From positions 25,722 through 89,721 of the forward strand of contig RWJK01001070.1 of the NCBI GenBank assembly GCA_004335835.1: 64,000 nt of DNA, written 5' to 3'. Positions 46,579 through 57,975 of this stretch are shown here, one piece after another (position 1 is the stretch's first letter; each line of letters begins with the position of its first letter). The position numbers were made by a program, and so were the translations under genes. Source of the stretch: Scenedesmus sp. ARA3 (Eukaryota; Chlorophyta; Chlorophyceae; Sphaeropleales; Scenedesmaceae). The notes beneath the pieces were generated by a model, which did not search any database, had not been told where the DNA came from, and was given only the letters and a program-made list of their open reading frames with translations.

Positions 46579-48707
46579 CTAAGCTTGCGCAGCACCTGGC
46601 AGCGCAGCTTTGCATCCCGCTCAAACTCGCCAAAAGCTGCGCGAGTGCTGGTGCTGCCCGCGTGATTCTCGACGCCACGCGCCACCATGCACATGTGTGC
46701 AGCACTAATCACCACCATCACACCCGCCGGCTGCAGCAGCTGCTGCACTGCCTCAGCCACCTGGTGCGTTATGCGCTCCTGCACCTGCAACCGCTGAGTG
46801 AAGCAGCGCACCAGCTGCGTTGCCTCTGCTTCTGACAGCGCGCCACGCTGCTCCTGCTGTGTGCTGCAGGCCTGGCTGCTGCGTGGCAGCGTGTAGGTGA
46901 TGTGCACCGTCCCATGGAATGGCAGCATGTGGTGTTCACACTGAGACATAAATGGCACGTGGTGCTCAAACCACTCATGCTGTTGCTGCTGCTGCTCCTG
47001 CTGCGAGTGTGCAAGGTCCAGCAATTCGCTGGCTTGCTGCACCTCTTGCTGCTGCTGCTGGCACTCCAGCAGCGCCCTGCCGCAGCAGCAGGTGCAACCT
47101 CCTGCTGGCTGCTCTAGCGCCTGCTGCTGCTGCTGCTGGTGTGCCCAGCTGCGCGGCAGCTGCTGATGGTAGCCGGCTGTTGCTGCCAGCAACGCCAGCA
47201 CATGCCGCCGCACAGCGGCCTGCACTGCCGGACTCACAACATCCACACCTGTTTCTGCCAGCAGCAGCATCATAGCTGCCTCCATGGACTCACTGCTGCT
47301 GCTGCTGCCGTCAGCATCTGCTGCTGCTGCAGGCCCTGGCCCTGCCAGCTCATCACACCTGCTGCTGCTCATACTGCCCAGCAGCTGCTGGCAGTACAAA
47401 TCAGAGCCTTGCTCGCTGCCATCAGTATCGTCATTCTCACTCGGATCTGGCGTAACAGGTGCCCGCGGACTGTCCAGCCCACCAGCTGCTGACGCTGACA
47501 TGCCCCGCAAGATGTGCGGCACCAGCCTGCTGCTGCCGCCGCAGCCTGCACACGCGCCGCTGCCGGCTGCCCGTACCACGCCAGCACAGATGCAGCTGCT
47601 AGTTCCAGCAAGCAGCAGCGCTGCTGCATCTGGCAGTAGCTGCACATCCTCAGCCTCTAGGGGAAGCCCGAGCAGCTCCAGTGCTTCCTGCAAGCAACCT
47701 GCGCCTGCTGCTGCCTTTCCTGCAAGGCACCCAGATGCTGCTGCTGCCATCTGCTGCGCTGGCGGCTGCAGCGATGTGTAGGACAGGTGGCGCGCCTGCA
47801 CCACTACTAGTGCGCCTTGCGGGGCCAGCTGTGTTTGCAGTGCATGCAGCACGTGGCGAGCCAGGCTGTCCTGACTCTGCAGCTGCTTTGCACACAGCTT
47901 CGTGAGACGGGCTGCAAGGAGAAGGTGCAAGGCAGCAGCAGCACACGCGGTGATGTCAGCGGCGGTGCCAGCAGGACAGCTAGTGGCTACCCTGCTCACA
48001 GCCTGCACGCGTGAAGCAGGAGGTAGTTGCTGCTGCATGCAAGTGGCGTCTCACAAACACCCATGCATGTACGTGCTTGGGTCGGGTGACTGTGTGCAAC
48101 ACCAGCAGCTCACTGCAAAAGCAGCACATATGCAGCTGCTGCATCTCTCACCTAGCTTGCTGAGCCCCAGCACCACGCCATTAGCTGGCACATACGCGAT
48201 GTGCGCGCGTCCGTAAAATGGCAGCAGGCTCTCCTGGCTGAGGCAGGCAAAGTCGATGTCCCGCACAAGCACCAGGCCCCCAGAGCCAGCCTCTATGATG
48301 GGTTCGTCAAACAGCGCTTGACTGAGCAGCCTGCAGCACGAACAGCAGCGAAAGGCAGTCAGCATGGCTGTTGGAGGAGATGCTCAGGGGCTGCTGCTGC
48401 TGGACAGCCAGGTGTTGCATGGCTGGCAATTGCAGGGCCCTTACCTGCCAGAGTCCTGCCTGTAGCCCTCCGTCATTGCGATCATGGCCTTCGCAACACG
48501 CTGCATGCAATGAACAGCCGGTTTAGCAACGCTGCGTGCCACGTTTTGCAGTGTGCCGCCGAATCTACCACCTACCTTTGGCGTGTCCAGCAAGCCCTGG
48601 CGATGCACATCCTCGCCAATACCGACCAGTAAGCTCGTCACAGCTCCCTGCATACGGTCTAGCTTGCGAACATAGCTGTCACTGTTGGGTTGAAATGCCG
48701 CAGCCAT
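46527..48707 (-). CDS. GCH1: GTP cyclohydrolase I, tandem-domain plant type
   Basis: Four exons: 48576-48707, 48445-48500, 48152-48330 and 46527-47911. They total 1752 nt, giving 583 aa, with all phases consistent. The enzyme makes 7,8-dihydroneopterin triphosphate from GTP, the first step of folate (pterin) synthesis. Two FolE-like units are visible. The first (residues 20 to about 180) has RLLSQALFDEP, LLPFYGRAHIAYVP and VVLGLSKLARL, but the zinc motif is replaced by CLSQESLLPF and the later AHMC by ARHLSY. The second, after a long Ser/Gln/Ala linker, has the intact SQCEHHMLPFHG and AHMCMVARG, placing the zinc ligands near residues 448, 451 and 531. It also has QRLQVQERITHQVAEAV. Plant GCHI likewise fuses two incomplete units that only work together. 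The linker of over 200 residues is longer than in plants. The gene is divergent from ATG9. Confidence 0.93.
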
Positions 48708-49127
48708 GGTGAACGGGCTGCAGGCTTTGTTCGTTGCAAATATTATGCTCTAGCTACGCGAATGCGCCTCGCCTCACCAGCAGTCTTGGAGGTCGCCAGT
48801 GAACTGAAAAATGTCAATGACAGCAGGGCTCTGCATGCCTTCTTTGCAAGATCAGTGTACTATCTGAAAACATCTGTTCATTAAGCACAGATTCACGGCT
48901 GCATTTCGACTTACATAGGGTCTGGGACGTCAAACTGCTCGGCAGTGCTGACCTGCTTGCTCGTTGCTGCAAACAAGGTTCTGGGGTTGTTTTGTCAACG
49001 ATCTTGTGTCAACATAACGTTGTGTTCTAGAAGTACACGGGCAACACGAGCCCTGTGCTGACACCGATCGAGAGGCAACAAAGGCAGGTCCTCAAACCAT
49101 GCACACGGCAAGCTATGGACTTTCAAG
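48708..49127. promoter_or_regulatory. Bidirectional promoter region between GCH1 and ATG9
   Basis: These 420 bp separate the two divergent start codons (48707 - and 49128 +), so both promoters and 5' UTRs must fit here. No clear TATA box or known element was recognised. Confidence 0.5.
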
Positions 49128-51544
49128 ATGAGCAACAGAAAATTTGAGCAGGAGCTGGCGACAGGGTGCCAGTATGAGCCCCTGCCGAGGTTAGTACTGT
49201 GCCGGTGAATTCCCATGCGCAGGAGCTATAGCATCCCCTCCCAGAAAGCTCAAACATCGCCGGTTGTTATACTGGTTTGGTGTACGTGTGCTGCTTGGGC
49301 AAGCAGCAGCCCCAGCATTCATGTCAGCATGAAGTTGCTTATGCTGCTGCCAAGGCTGCACATGTGACTGGCAGCATGCAGTACCGTGCATGCATTTGCA
49401 TGTGTGTGTGCACTGGAAGCACCATACAGCACAGTTGCACCTGCAGTGTGGGCACATGCTGTGACATGTGTCGCATGGAGCATCACTGCACAGCCCTGGT
49501 GTTGCGGATGACATGAGGACGAATCCATCGCAGTGGCCCTGTCTGTAGCTGTGCTCACTGAGTGCAGCGGTGTCAAGCAATGATAGCAGCAGCAGCAGCA
49601 GCAGCAGCAGCAACTTGCGCTCCTGTGCCTTCAGCAATCGCATCTGCACCCGTAGTCCTGTTACCACTCCATCTGGTTAACACAGCTTCTTTCATGCACT
49701 GAGCAAAATCGAGCTGGGGCTGCCGCAGCCGGGCGGCGACCCTGGCAATTACCTATTACACTATTCACCTTCCTTCTTTGTTGAAGTTACCCCTGTAATT
49801 GCCGTTGCTCTCAACTTGTTGAGTTGACAAAGTGCTGCTGCCGCCGGCCCTGACCCCCACCCTGCACTAAACAAGCAGCTCACAGGAGGTGGCCTGCTGG
49901 GGCTGGCTCAGCCTGTTTGACTGAACCTTCCTGTGGTGCTCACTGCTGCCGCCATTGCTGCTGCTGCTGCTGCTGCTGCTGCCGCAGCCTGCCGGAGGCT
50001 GAGCTGGGGCTGCCGCAGCCGCTGCTGGGTGGCGAGGGCTACGAGTGGGCGGCCATTGACAACCTGGACGCATTCTTCACGAGAGTGTACAGGTGAGAGG
50101 GGCATGGTTTGCAGTTGCTAAGGATGCATCAGCTGTGAGCAGCAATGTTGAGCCACCATACACAGCCTGGACGCCTTCTTTACGAGAGTGTACAGGTGCG
50201 CAGGGTGGGCACGTTTTGTATTTGCAATGTATTTTGCAATGGGTTTCTGAGCCTTGGCAGCAGTTATCGGCCGCCATCGACACAACTTGCATGCCACACG
50301 CAGCAGTCGGCCGCCTGCTCAATCTGACAGCGCTCGCTTGCACCATCCTCACTCCCTCCTGATCAGTGATGACTTGTGTTGTTGTGCATTATCATTTGAT
50401 ATGTGCTGCAGGTGTTGGCACAACAAGGGCCTGACAAATATCTTGATCGGCCGCCTGCTCAATTTGACAGCTCTCGCCTGCACACTGCAAACTAGGCAAA
50501 TTCACATATACACTCACGCAAGTGTTACTTTCTTGTTGTAACACAGGTACTGGCACGACAAGGGCCTGACAACAATCCTGGTAGGCCGCCTGCTCAACCT
50601 GACAGCCCTGGCCTTCACCATCCTCTTCAGTGGCTGCCTGCTGCTGGCAGTAAACTGGGCAGCGCTGCGCAGCGAATGCCTGGTGCCGCACGATCCTCAT
50701 GCCAGCTGCGATATCTTGGATGTGGCCTTGCATAAGCAGCCCTGGAGGGAGCACTCGGGGGTGCTGGTGGCGCTGGTGGCGCTGTATTTGACGCTGTGTG
50801 GGCTGTACTGGCTGTGGAGCGCAGTGCAGGTGCGGTTGGGGTGTTGGTGCATTGCTGTGGTTTGTGCCGCTGGCGCAGCTGATGGTTGACGGTTGGAACG
50901 TGCCTCACATGCTGCTGGCAGTGCTGCTGGGAGCAATGATGCTCAAGGCTGCCGCTGCTGCTGCTTCCTTTGCTGCCACAGCTGTTGGTGCAGCTGAAGC
51001 ATTGAGTGGTTACATGGTGGTGGAGCTGCGTGACGTGTTGGCATCACACTCTTCGCTGCATTGCTTCTGGGAGCTATGCTCTTCATCCAACTGTTGCTGT
51101 TCCTGCGTTGCTGCTGCTTGCATTGCAGCTGGTGGTGGAGCTGCGTGATGTGCTAGAGGTGAAGCACTTCATCAACAACAAGCTGGGCATCAGCGACAGA
51201 CAGGTGGGGGTGCAGCAGCAGCAGCAGCAGCAGCAGCAGCTGGACACAACAACAACAACCGGCTGGGCATCAGCAACGGTCATATGTGCCAGCAGCAGCA
51301 GGAGCAGCAGTGTCTGCTGTGGCGGCAGCAGTTGCTGTGACAGCGGCAGCGGCAGCAGTGCAAGAAGCAGCAGCAGCAGCAGCAGCAGCAAGGGACATTC
51401 AGACTAGCAGCAGCAGCAGCAGCAGCAGCAGCTGGGCAGCTTGATCACTCAGCCGGCTGATCACAGCCACAGCAGCGTGGCAGTAGTATATGCTGCGGTT
51501 GACCTCTGATCAGCAGCCCAGTGCTGCCATTTGACGTCTCGTGG

Positions 51545-51580
<36 letters not shown>

Positions 51581-54447
51581 TGCTGCTGCAGATCCGCAGC
51601 ATGACGTGGAGCGAGCTGCTGCACCGGCTGGTGCTGGTGCAGCGCAGCAGCCGGCTGTGTGCAGCGCGCGACCTTGACGAGCTGGACGTGGTGGGGCGCA
51701 TAATGCGCAAGGACAACTACCTAATTGGGATGCTGAATGCAGGTGAGCGCCCCAAAATTCCCAGCTTAATTGGTTATGATCAGCACTCTCAGTGCTGTTT
51801 GTGCTCTGCGGCTGCGAGCCCGGTGCTGGGCCGCTGCTTTGTGCTGATGACCTTGAACCGCGTCCTGATCGCTAACGTCCAAAGCTCTTGGTGTACTTGT
51901 GTTACTGTTTTCATGCATCCTGGGTACTGTATGTGTGCGGCTGGGATGGCGCTTCATGCTTCGCTTGTTTTGGACCTTCACCCCTAACCTGGTCCCTATC
52001 TATTCTGATTCATGGCTTATTTCTCTGCATGTTCCAGGTGTGCTGGGGCTGTACGTGCGCGGCTGTGGCCCTGTGCTGGGCCGGCGATTCATGCTGTCAG
52101 CCGTACAACATATATCTAGATGTAGCTTTCATTCATCTCTTGTCTTTGCTTGCCGTCGCAGGCGTGCTGGGGCTGTATGTGCGCGGCTGCGGGCCGGTGT
52201 TAGGCAGGCGCTTCATGCTGTCAGCCTTGTTTTACATACTCCAAATTGGTGTCCCTTGCTTTTCTGATGCATGCTGCTGCAGGTGTGCTGGGGCTGTATG
52301 TGCGCGGCTGTGGCCCTGTGCTGGGGCGGCGCTTCATGCTGACTAAGACGCTGGAGTGGAACCTGTTTGCGTGCGTGCTGGACCCCATGTTTGACGAGCA
52401 CTTTCACATACGACAGGTGCGGGCGGAGACATGCACATGTCTACTCACTTTTGTTGTGTATGTGTGCTTGCTGGACCCCCTGTTCGACGAGCACTTCCAC
52501 ATACGACAGGTGCGTTGTAGGTTTCAGGGTTGAGGCTTTTACAGGCAAGTAACACGCCACATTGCTGCTGTGCATGCTGGACCCCATGTTTGACGAGCAC
52601 GTCCACATCCGACAGGTGTTGATTCTATGGGGCTTGGGTTCATGCTTTGGTTTTAGGGGTTCAATGCGTAGCGGTGCGTGTTGAGCCAGCTGCATGCCGC
52701 CCGCAACAGCACGTGCTGAAGTGCTTGTGCATGCTGCTTTTGTCCTGGGACCTTGTTTGTTTGACGATTGTGGCTGATAAGCAGGCCGTGCATCTCGCCT
52801 GAGACGTCACGCCATTACTGTTATGACAAACAAATAACATGTTACATTTGTTAATCCTGCCTGCAGGACTTCCTGGCTGACGAGGCAAAGCTGAAGCGGC
52901 GGCTGGTGGCTGCTGCTGGCCTCAACCTGCTGCTGAGCCCCTTCCTGCTGCTGTTCCTGGTCATCTACTTCTTCATGAAGCACGCGGAGAAGTTCTACCA
53001 CAGCCCAGGTGAGCTAGGGTTTAAGGTTTTCGAATGTTTGGGGTCTGGGTATGGACGTTGCTCTCATCAACTACTTCTTCCTGAAGCACGCGGATAACTA
53101 CCACCACAGCCCCGGTGAGCCAGGGTTTGAGGCTTGGAAGGGTTCGGGCCGCAGGAACCAGTGTTCAAACACCATTCTGGTTATCTGTGTGGCTGGCTGT
53201 CGTGGCTGCTTGCATGCTTTATTTTTAAAGTGCTGCTGCAGTCACGTGTGTGTATGCAGGCAGCCTGGGCATTTGCGTTGCAGCAGCCCAGCCAAATGAC
53301 GGCTGTGCAAGCATTACGAGCTGCCCCACTGCTGTGCCTTGCTATTTTGTAACATGTTATTTTTGTATTGTGCTGCAGGCAGCCTGGGCAGCCGCCGTTG
53401 GAGCAGCCTGGCCAAATGGCGGCTGAGGGAGTTCAACGAGCTTCCCCATTATGTGCAGCACCGGCTGGATGCCAGCTACGAAGCAGCAGTCAACTACGTT
53501 GGCCAGTTCCCCTCACCCATGGTCAGCCAGGTGGGTAAGGTTTGACTTATGGGGCCCGGGGTTTATGGCCAGAAACTGGCCAGATTCTGAACCCTTTACC
53601 ATACCGCTGGTGGGAGGGGTGGATTGCTGCCGCCAGGCGCGGCAGCAGATGCATGCAACATGTGCAAGCAGATGCGCTGCTGTCGCGAGCTACGATCAAG
53701 GCGGTGAACGCTATGCAGCGTACCTTACAGCGGTCCACTCCAAGGCACAGTTGACCAGTCGGAACTGCAGCTCTTGCTGACTGCTCGATTTGTTGCTTGT
53801 TGTGCTTCCTTGCTGCCCCCCAAGTGGCCAAGTTTGTGTCATTCGTAGCCGGCAGCTGGGCTGCGCTGTCGAATGCTCTGTTAGACGTGTGCCTGCTGCA
53901 GCCGCTGCCGCAACTGCTGCTGCTGCTGCTGCTGCGCCTGCTGCAGGTGGCCAAGTTTGTGTCGTTTGTGGCTGGCAGCTGGGCGGCGCTGCTGCTGGGG
54001 CTGTCGCTGCTGGATGAGAACTTGCTGGAGGTGCCTCTGGGGGGTCGCAACGTGGTCTGGTGGCTGGCGCTGACAGGCATTCTGCTCACAGTCAGGTATG
54101 CTGGGATTATCTGGTGCTGAACAGAAATGAATTGTAAGATTATATGCTACCACTCACTAGTCTACCAAAGTAGGGCCACATGCCCACCTCTGAAGGAGCT
54201 GAACGGGGTTCATCACCGTTGGACATATCTCGCGCACACTGCATCAACCCCTTTTGTATGCATCACTGCGCAATTGGCCTGCACATGCACATAGAACAGC
54301 ACTCTCCCAACCACTTCAACCTGCAAATGCTCACTACTACGCCTGCGCTTCTATACCCGCAGCCGCAGCTTCATCAACGACACGCCTGTCGCATTTGACC
54401 CCGAGCGGCCCAATGGCGCAACTGGTGCAGCCTCTCACACGACCTGC

Positions 54448-54493
<46 letters not shown>

Positions 54494-56647
54494 CCTCATC
54501 CGCACAGCCGCAGCTTCATCAACGACACCCCTGTCGCATTCGACCCCGAGCGTGCAATGGCGCAACTGGTGCAGCCTCTCACACAACCCGCTCTGCTCCT
54601 GCTTCTGCTGCTGCTGCTGCTGCTGCTTCATCCGCACAGCCGCAGCTTCATCAACGACACACCAGTCGCATTCGACCCGGAGCGAGCCATGGCGCAGTTG
54701 GTGCTGCACACACACCACCTGCCGCGCCACTGGCGTGGCAGAGCACACAGCGCGGAGGTGCAGCAGGCAGTCAGCAGCATGTTTGGCTTCAAGCTGGCGC
54801 TGTTTTTGGAGGAGCTGGCGAGTGTGCTGCTGACACCCTTCATCCTCGCATATAGCCTGCCACGCTGCGCCGGTGAGTGTGTGCCGAGCATCACAGCAGC
54901 GTCTGCCTGCTATCAAGTGTCTGTTGCGGTTGCAAATTATGCTTTTGTTGCTCTATATGGTGGTGTGTTTGGTGTGCACACAGCGCGGAGGTGCAGCAGG
55001 CAGTCAGCAGCATGTTTGGCTTCAAGCTGGCGCTGTTTTTGGAAGAGCTGGCGAGCGTACTGCTGACACCGTTCATCTTGGCTTACAGACTGCCACGCTG
55101 CGCCGGTGAGTGTGTGCGGAGCATCACAGCAGCGTTTGCCTGCTATCAAGTGTCTGTTGCGGCTGCAACCTATGCATTGTATGGTGGTGTGTTGCGGAGA
55201 TGCAGCAGGCTGTGAGCAGCATGTTTGGCTTCAAGCTGGCGTTGTTTTTGGAAGAGCTGGCGAGCGTGCTTTTGGCCTACAGCCTGCTGCGCTGCGCTGG
55301 TGAGTTGGCCACCATCGAGACAGTGTCTGAACAATCAAGGCGGTGTGGAATTCTTTGCTGCGGTTTGTGCATCCAGCACGCGTCAATTGCTAATGCACCA
55401 GATGCATTGTGCTTGTGGTGTGTTGGCTGCGCACCTCTGCACGCAAACCGACCATCTGGCATCCTGCCATCTGCTGCTGCCTGCGCCATTCTGCACTATG
55501 TTGCGGACACCACCCACAGCTCGACTCTGCACGCCTAGATCCTGAACTTGAAGCTCTGCATGCACCCTAAACCTCTGGCACACCGCTGCTTGGCCAACCT
55601 GCTCCTGCAGGCGCCATACTGCACTTTGTTGCGGACACCACCCACCACCAGCAGCTCGACTCTGCACGCCTTGACCCAATACCTGAACCTCTGTATGCAC
55701 CCTGAGTCCCTGCCATCCTGCTGCTTGGCTAAACTGCTGCAGGCGCCATCCTGCAGTTTGTTGCGGACACCACCACGCGAGTGGAGGGTGTGGGTGACGT
55801 GTGCAGCCTTGCTGTGTTTGACTTCGGTCGCCACGGCAACAGCAAGTATGGCGCACCAGCACACGCACCAGCAAAGAGGCTGCGCAGCAAGCAGGTGTGC
55901 AAGCATGGAGCAGCAGATTGGTCCCTGGGTGCTGCTCGTATGTTGGTGGAGCAACAGCTGCTGTTGACAAAGAAGCGCCTGGCAATACACATCTGTCTTT
56001 GTTGTCTAAAATGGTGAACATGTGTTATAACTCTTGTTGTAACAACCGCAGGGCAAGATGGAGAAGAGCTTTCTCACATTGGCTGTCACCTACCCTACCT
56101 GGCAGCCGCCAGCAGCAGGCCGTTAGATGCTGCCAGCTGCTGAACAGCTGCGTCTTCATTGTTATCTGAAAATGTCATAACACTGTTACATTTGTTATAA
56201 TGCCTGCAGGGCAAGATGGAGAAGAGCTTCCTCACCTTTGTGGCCACCTACCCCACCTGGCAGCCGCCAGCAGCGGGCCGCCAGATGCTGCACAACATCG
56301 GATCAGTCAGCGGCCCACCACATCAGCAGCAGCAGCAGCAGTATGCGGCAGCAGGGTTCGGAGGCGCTTCAGGGCTGTTTGCCCCAGCAGCAGCAGCAGC
56401 AGCAGGGCCGGCTGTCGCTGGGTTTGCAGGACAGGGGCCTGGTATGGGTCCTGTAGAAGTGGGTGAGGAGTCTGTGCTGTGGCAGCAGCAAGGGGGTGAT
56501 GCTGCTGCTGCGCCGTACGCTGCTGCTGCTGCTGCTGGTACGCAGCAGCAGCAGCAGCAGCCAGGTGCTGGCAGCAGTAGCTTGTGGGTAGGGGTGCCGG
56601 AGCAGCCGCTTGGCTTGCGGCACCCTAACCACCAGCAGACTCACCAC

Positions 56648-56680
<33 letters not shown>

Positions 56681-57769
56681 CAACCTCAAACGCAGCAGCA
56701 GCAGCAGGCTGGTGCAACAGCTGCCAATGGGGGCATGGGAGCCGGCTTAGGCGGTTTAGGGTCCAGCCCTGGAGAGGGCCTGGACGCTGGGTTGCTGGCA
56801 GCAGCAGATGAAGTTCACATTGGCGGTGGGGAAGTTCACAGTGGCGGCCACCGTGAACTCCGGCTGGAAGATGAGGAGGAAGATGACACGCAGCTGCGGG
56901 ACTTGGCAGATCACTTGTTTGGCCCGCTGTCGCCGGATGCCCAGCAGCAGCCAGGCCTAGTGCAGGTGAATAACCTGCAGCAGCAGCAGCAGCAGCAGCA
57001 GCATGCTGGGCTAGCAGCAGTGTTGTCTCCACGAGCGGCAGCAGCAGCAGCAGCAGCTGGCAGGCCCCAGCCGGCTGGCTCCAGCAGGGCAGCAGTAGCC
57101 AGGGCAGGCACTGCACGCTTCCAGGCGGTACCGCCACTGAATGCAGCTGCTGTCAGACCAGCAGCAGCAGCACTCGGCAGCAGCAGTGTGCTGATGCTCA
57201 GCAGGCAGCAGCAGCAGCAGCAGCAGCACCATCACCATCAGCTGCCGCCCTATGCAGCAGGAGCTGCCTCCTCACGTATGCTGCCACCCAGCCGGCATCA
57301 GCAGCAGCAGCACTACCAGCAGCAGCACTACCTTCCCAGCATGCATGGCATGCATGGCAGCCACATGCTGCAGTTCTTCCCTTCCACCATGTATCCCGGG
57401 GGCCCAAGCGCTGCTGCTGCGCTGTCGCAGCTGCAGCTGCCACATACCCTGCAACAGCATCCAGGCAGCTGCTCACTTGCAATGCATGCGCTCGGCGCTA
57501 GCCTAATGGCACAGTCAGCAGCAGGATCGGATTTCCTACCTGCCAATGAAACAGATGACTTGTCATGGCGCGTCGCTGCAAGCCAGTCGCTGTTGCAGAG
57601 CTTTTATGAGAGTCAGGACTTGACCGTGCAGCACCGGCAGCACAACAGGGTGCATGCGAGAAGTGTGATGCTGGGCCACAGCAGCGGCGCGGCAGCAGCT
57701 GCTGCGGCAGTCGCGGCGATGGCGGCGGCGGCGCATTCACATGGCGCTGTGCCTGCAGGGGAGTGGTAG
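49128..57769 (+). CDS. ATG9: Autophagy-related protein 9 (phospholipid scramblase)
   Basis: Twelve exons: 49128-49189, 49988-50092, 50547-50829, 51129-51203, 51592-51742, 52283-52416, 52867-53008, 53379-53530, 53947-54095, 54640-54872, 55743-55894 and 56210-57769. They total 3198 nt, giving 1065 aa, all in phase. ATG9 is the multispanning scramblase on vesicles that seed the autophagosome. Family signatures occur in order: NLDAFFTRVYRYWHDKGL; RLLNLTALAFTILFSGCLLL (first span); VVELRDVLEVKHFINNKLGI; MTWSELLHRLV; LDPMFDEHFHIRQDFL; FYHSPGSLGSRRWSSLAKWR; RLDASYEAAVNYVGQFPSPM; FVAGSWAALLLGLSLLDE; FGFKLALFLEELASVLLTPF; and SLAVFDFGRHGNSKYG. The roughly 500-residue tail is Gln/His/Ala-rich with little conserved sequence. 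The least certain part is exon 1 (20 codons), chosen because its phase-2 donor is the only nearby match for exon 2. Confidence 0.93.
50036..52615 (+). repeat. Junction copies in ATG9 introns 2-6
   Basis: The end of exon 2 (NLDAFFTRVYR) is copied at about 50158-50193. The start of exon 3 is copied at about 50280-50350 and 50410-50490. The exon 4 start is copied at about 51013-51045. The exon 6 start (VLGLYVRGCGPVLGRRFML) is copied at about 51820-51860, 52037-52100 and 52160-52222. The exon 6 end (LDPMFDEHFHIRQ with donor) is copied at about 52465-52509 and 52570-52615. Several copies keep a reading frame and consensus splice sites. Confidence 0.85.
53040..56115 (+). repeat. Junction copies in ATG9 introns 7-11
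   Basis: Copies were seen of the exon 7 end (53055-53115), exon 8 start (53258-53340), exon 9 start (53822-53885), exon 10 start (54358-54425 and 54500-54570), exon 10 end (54985-55106 and 55196-55300), exon 11 start (55480-55520 and 55605-55650) and exon 12 start (56050-56130). Every intron of this gene from exon 2 onward carries at least one copy of a flanking exon edge. Confidence 0.85.
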
Positions 57770-57975
57770 CGCGCAGCAGCAGCAGCAGCAGCTGCAGCAG
57801 CTGGGCGCAGCCCGATGCTGTGCCTGCAGGGGAGTGGTAGCGCTCTGCAGCAGCAGCAGCTGCGTGCAGCCCGATGCTGTGCGTGCAGGGGAGTGGTAGT
57901 GCAGCAGCAGCAGCTGCAGCTGCGTGCAGCACGATGCTATGCCTGCAGGGGAGTGGTAGTGCGCAGCAGCAGCTG
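57744..57975 (+). repeat. Four tandem copies of the ATG9 C-terminus including the stop
   Basis: The string cctgcaggggagtggtag, which codes the last residues and the TAG stop of ATG9, ends at 57769 and again at 57840, 57899 and 57959, one base changed in the third. The spacing is 59-71 bp. CAG tracts separate the units. Confidence 0.9.

Noticed and set aside
46398..47781. Plus-strand ORFs of 117-165 codons
   Set aside because: They lie opposite the large GCH1 exon and consist of reverse-complement CAG tracts.
54254..55066. Single 270-codon ORF through ATG9 exon 10 and its neighbours
   Set aside because: It reads through an acceptor, two partial exon copies and a donor. The 233-nt exon 54640-54872 gives the conserved ATG9 sequence and matching phases.
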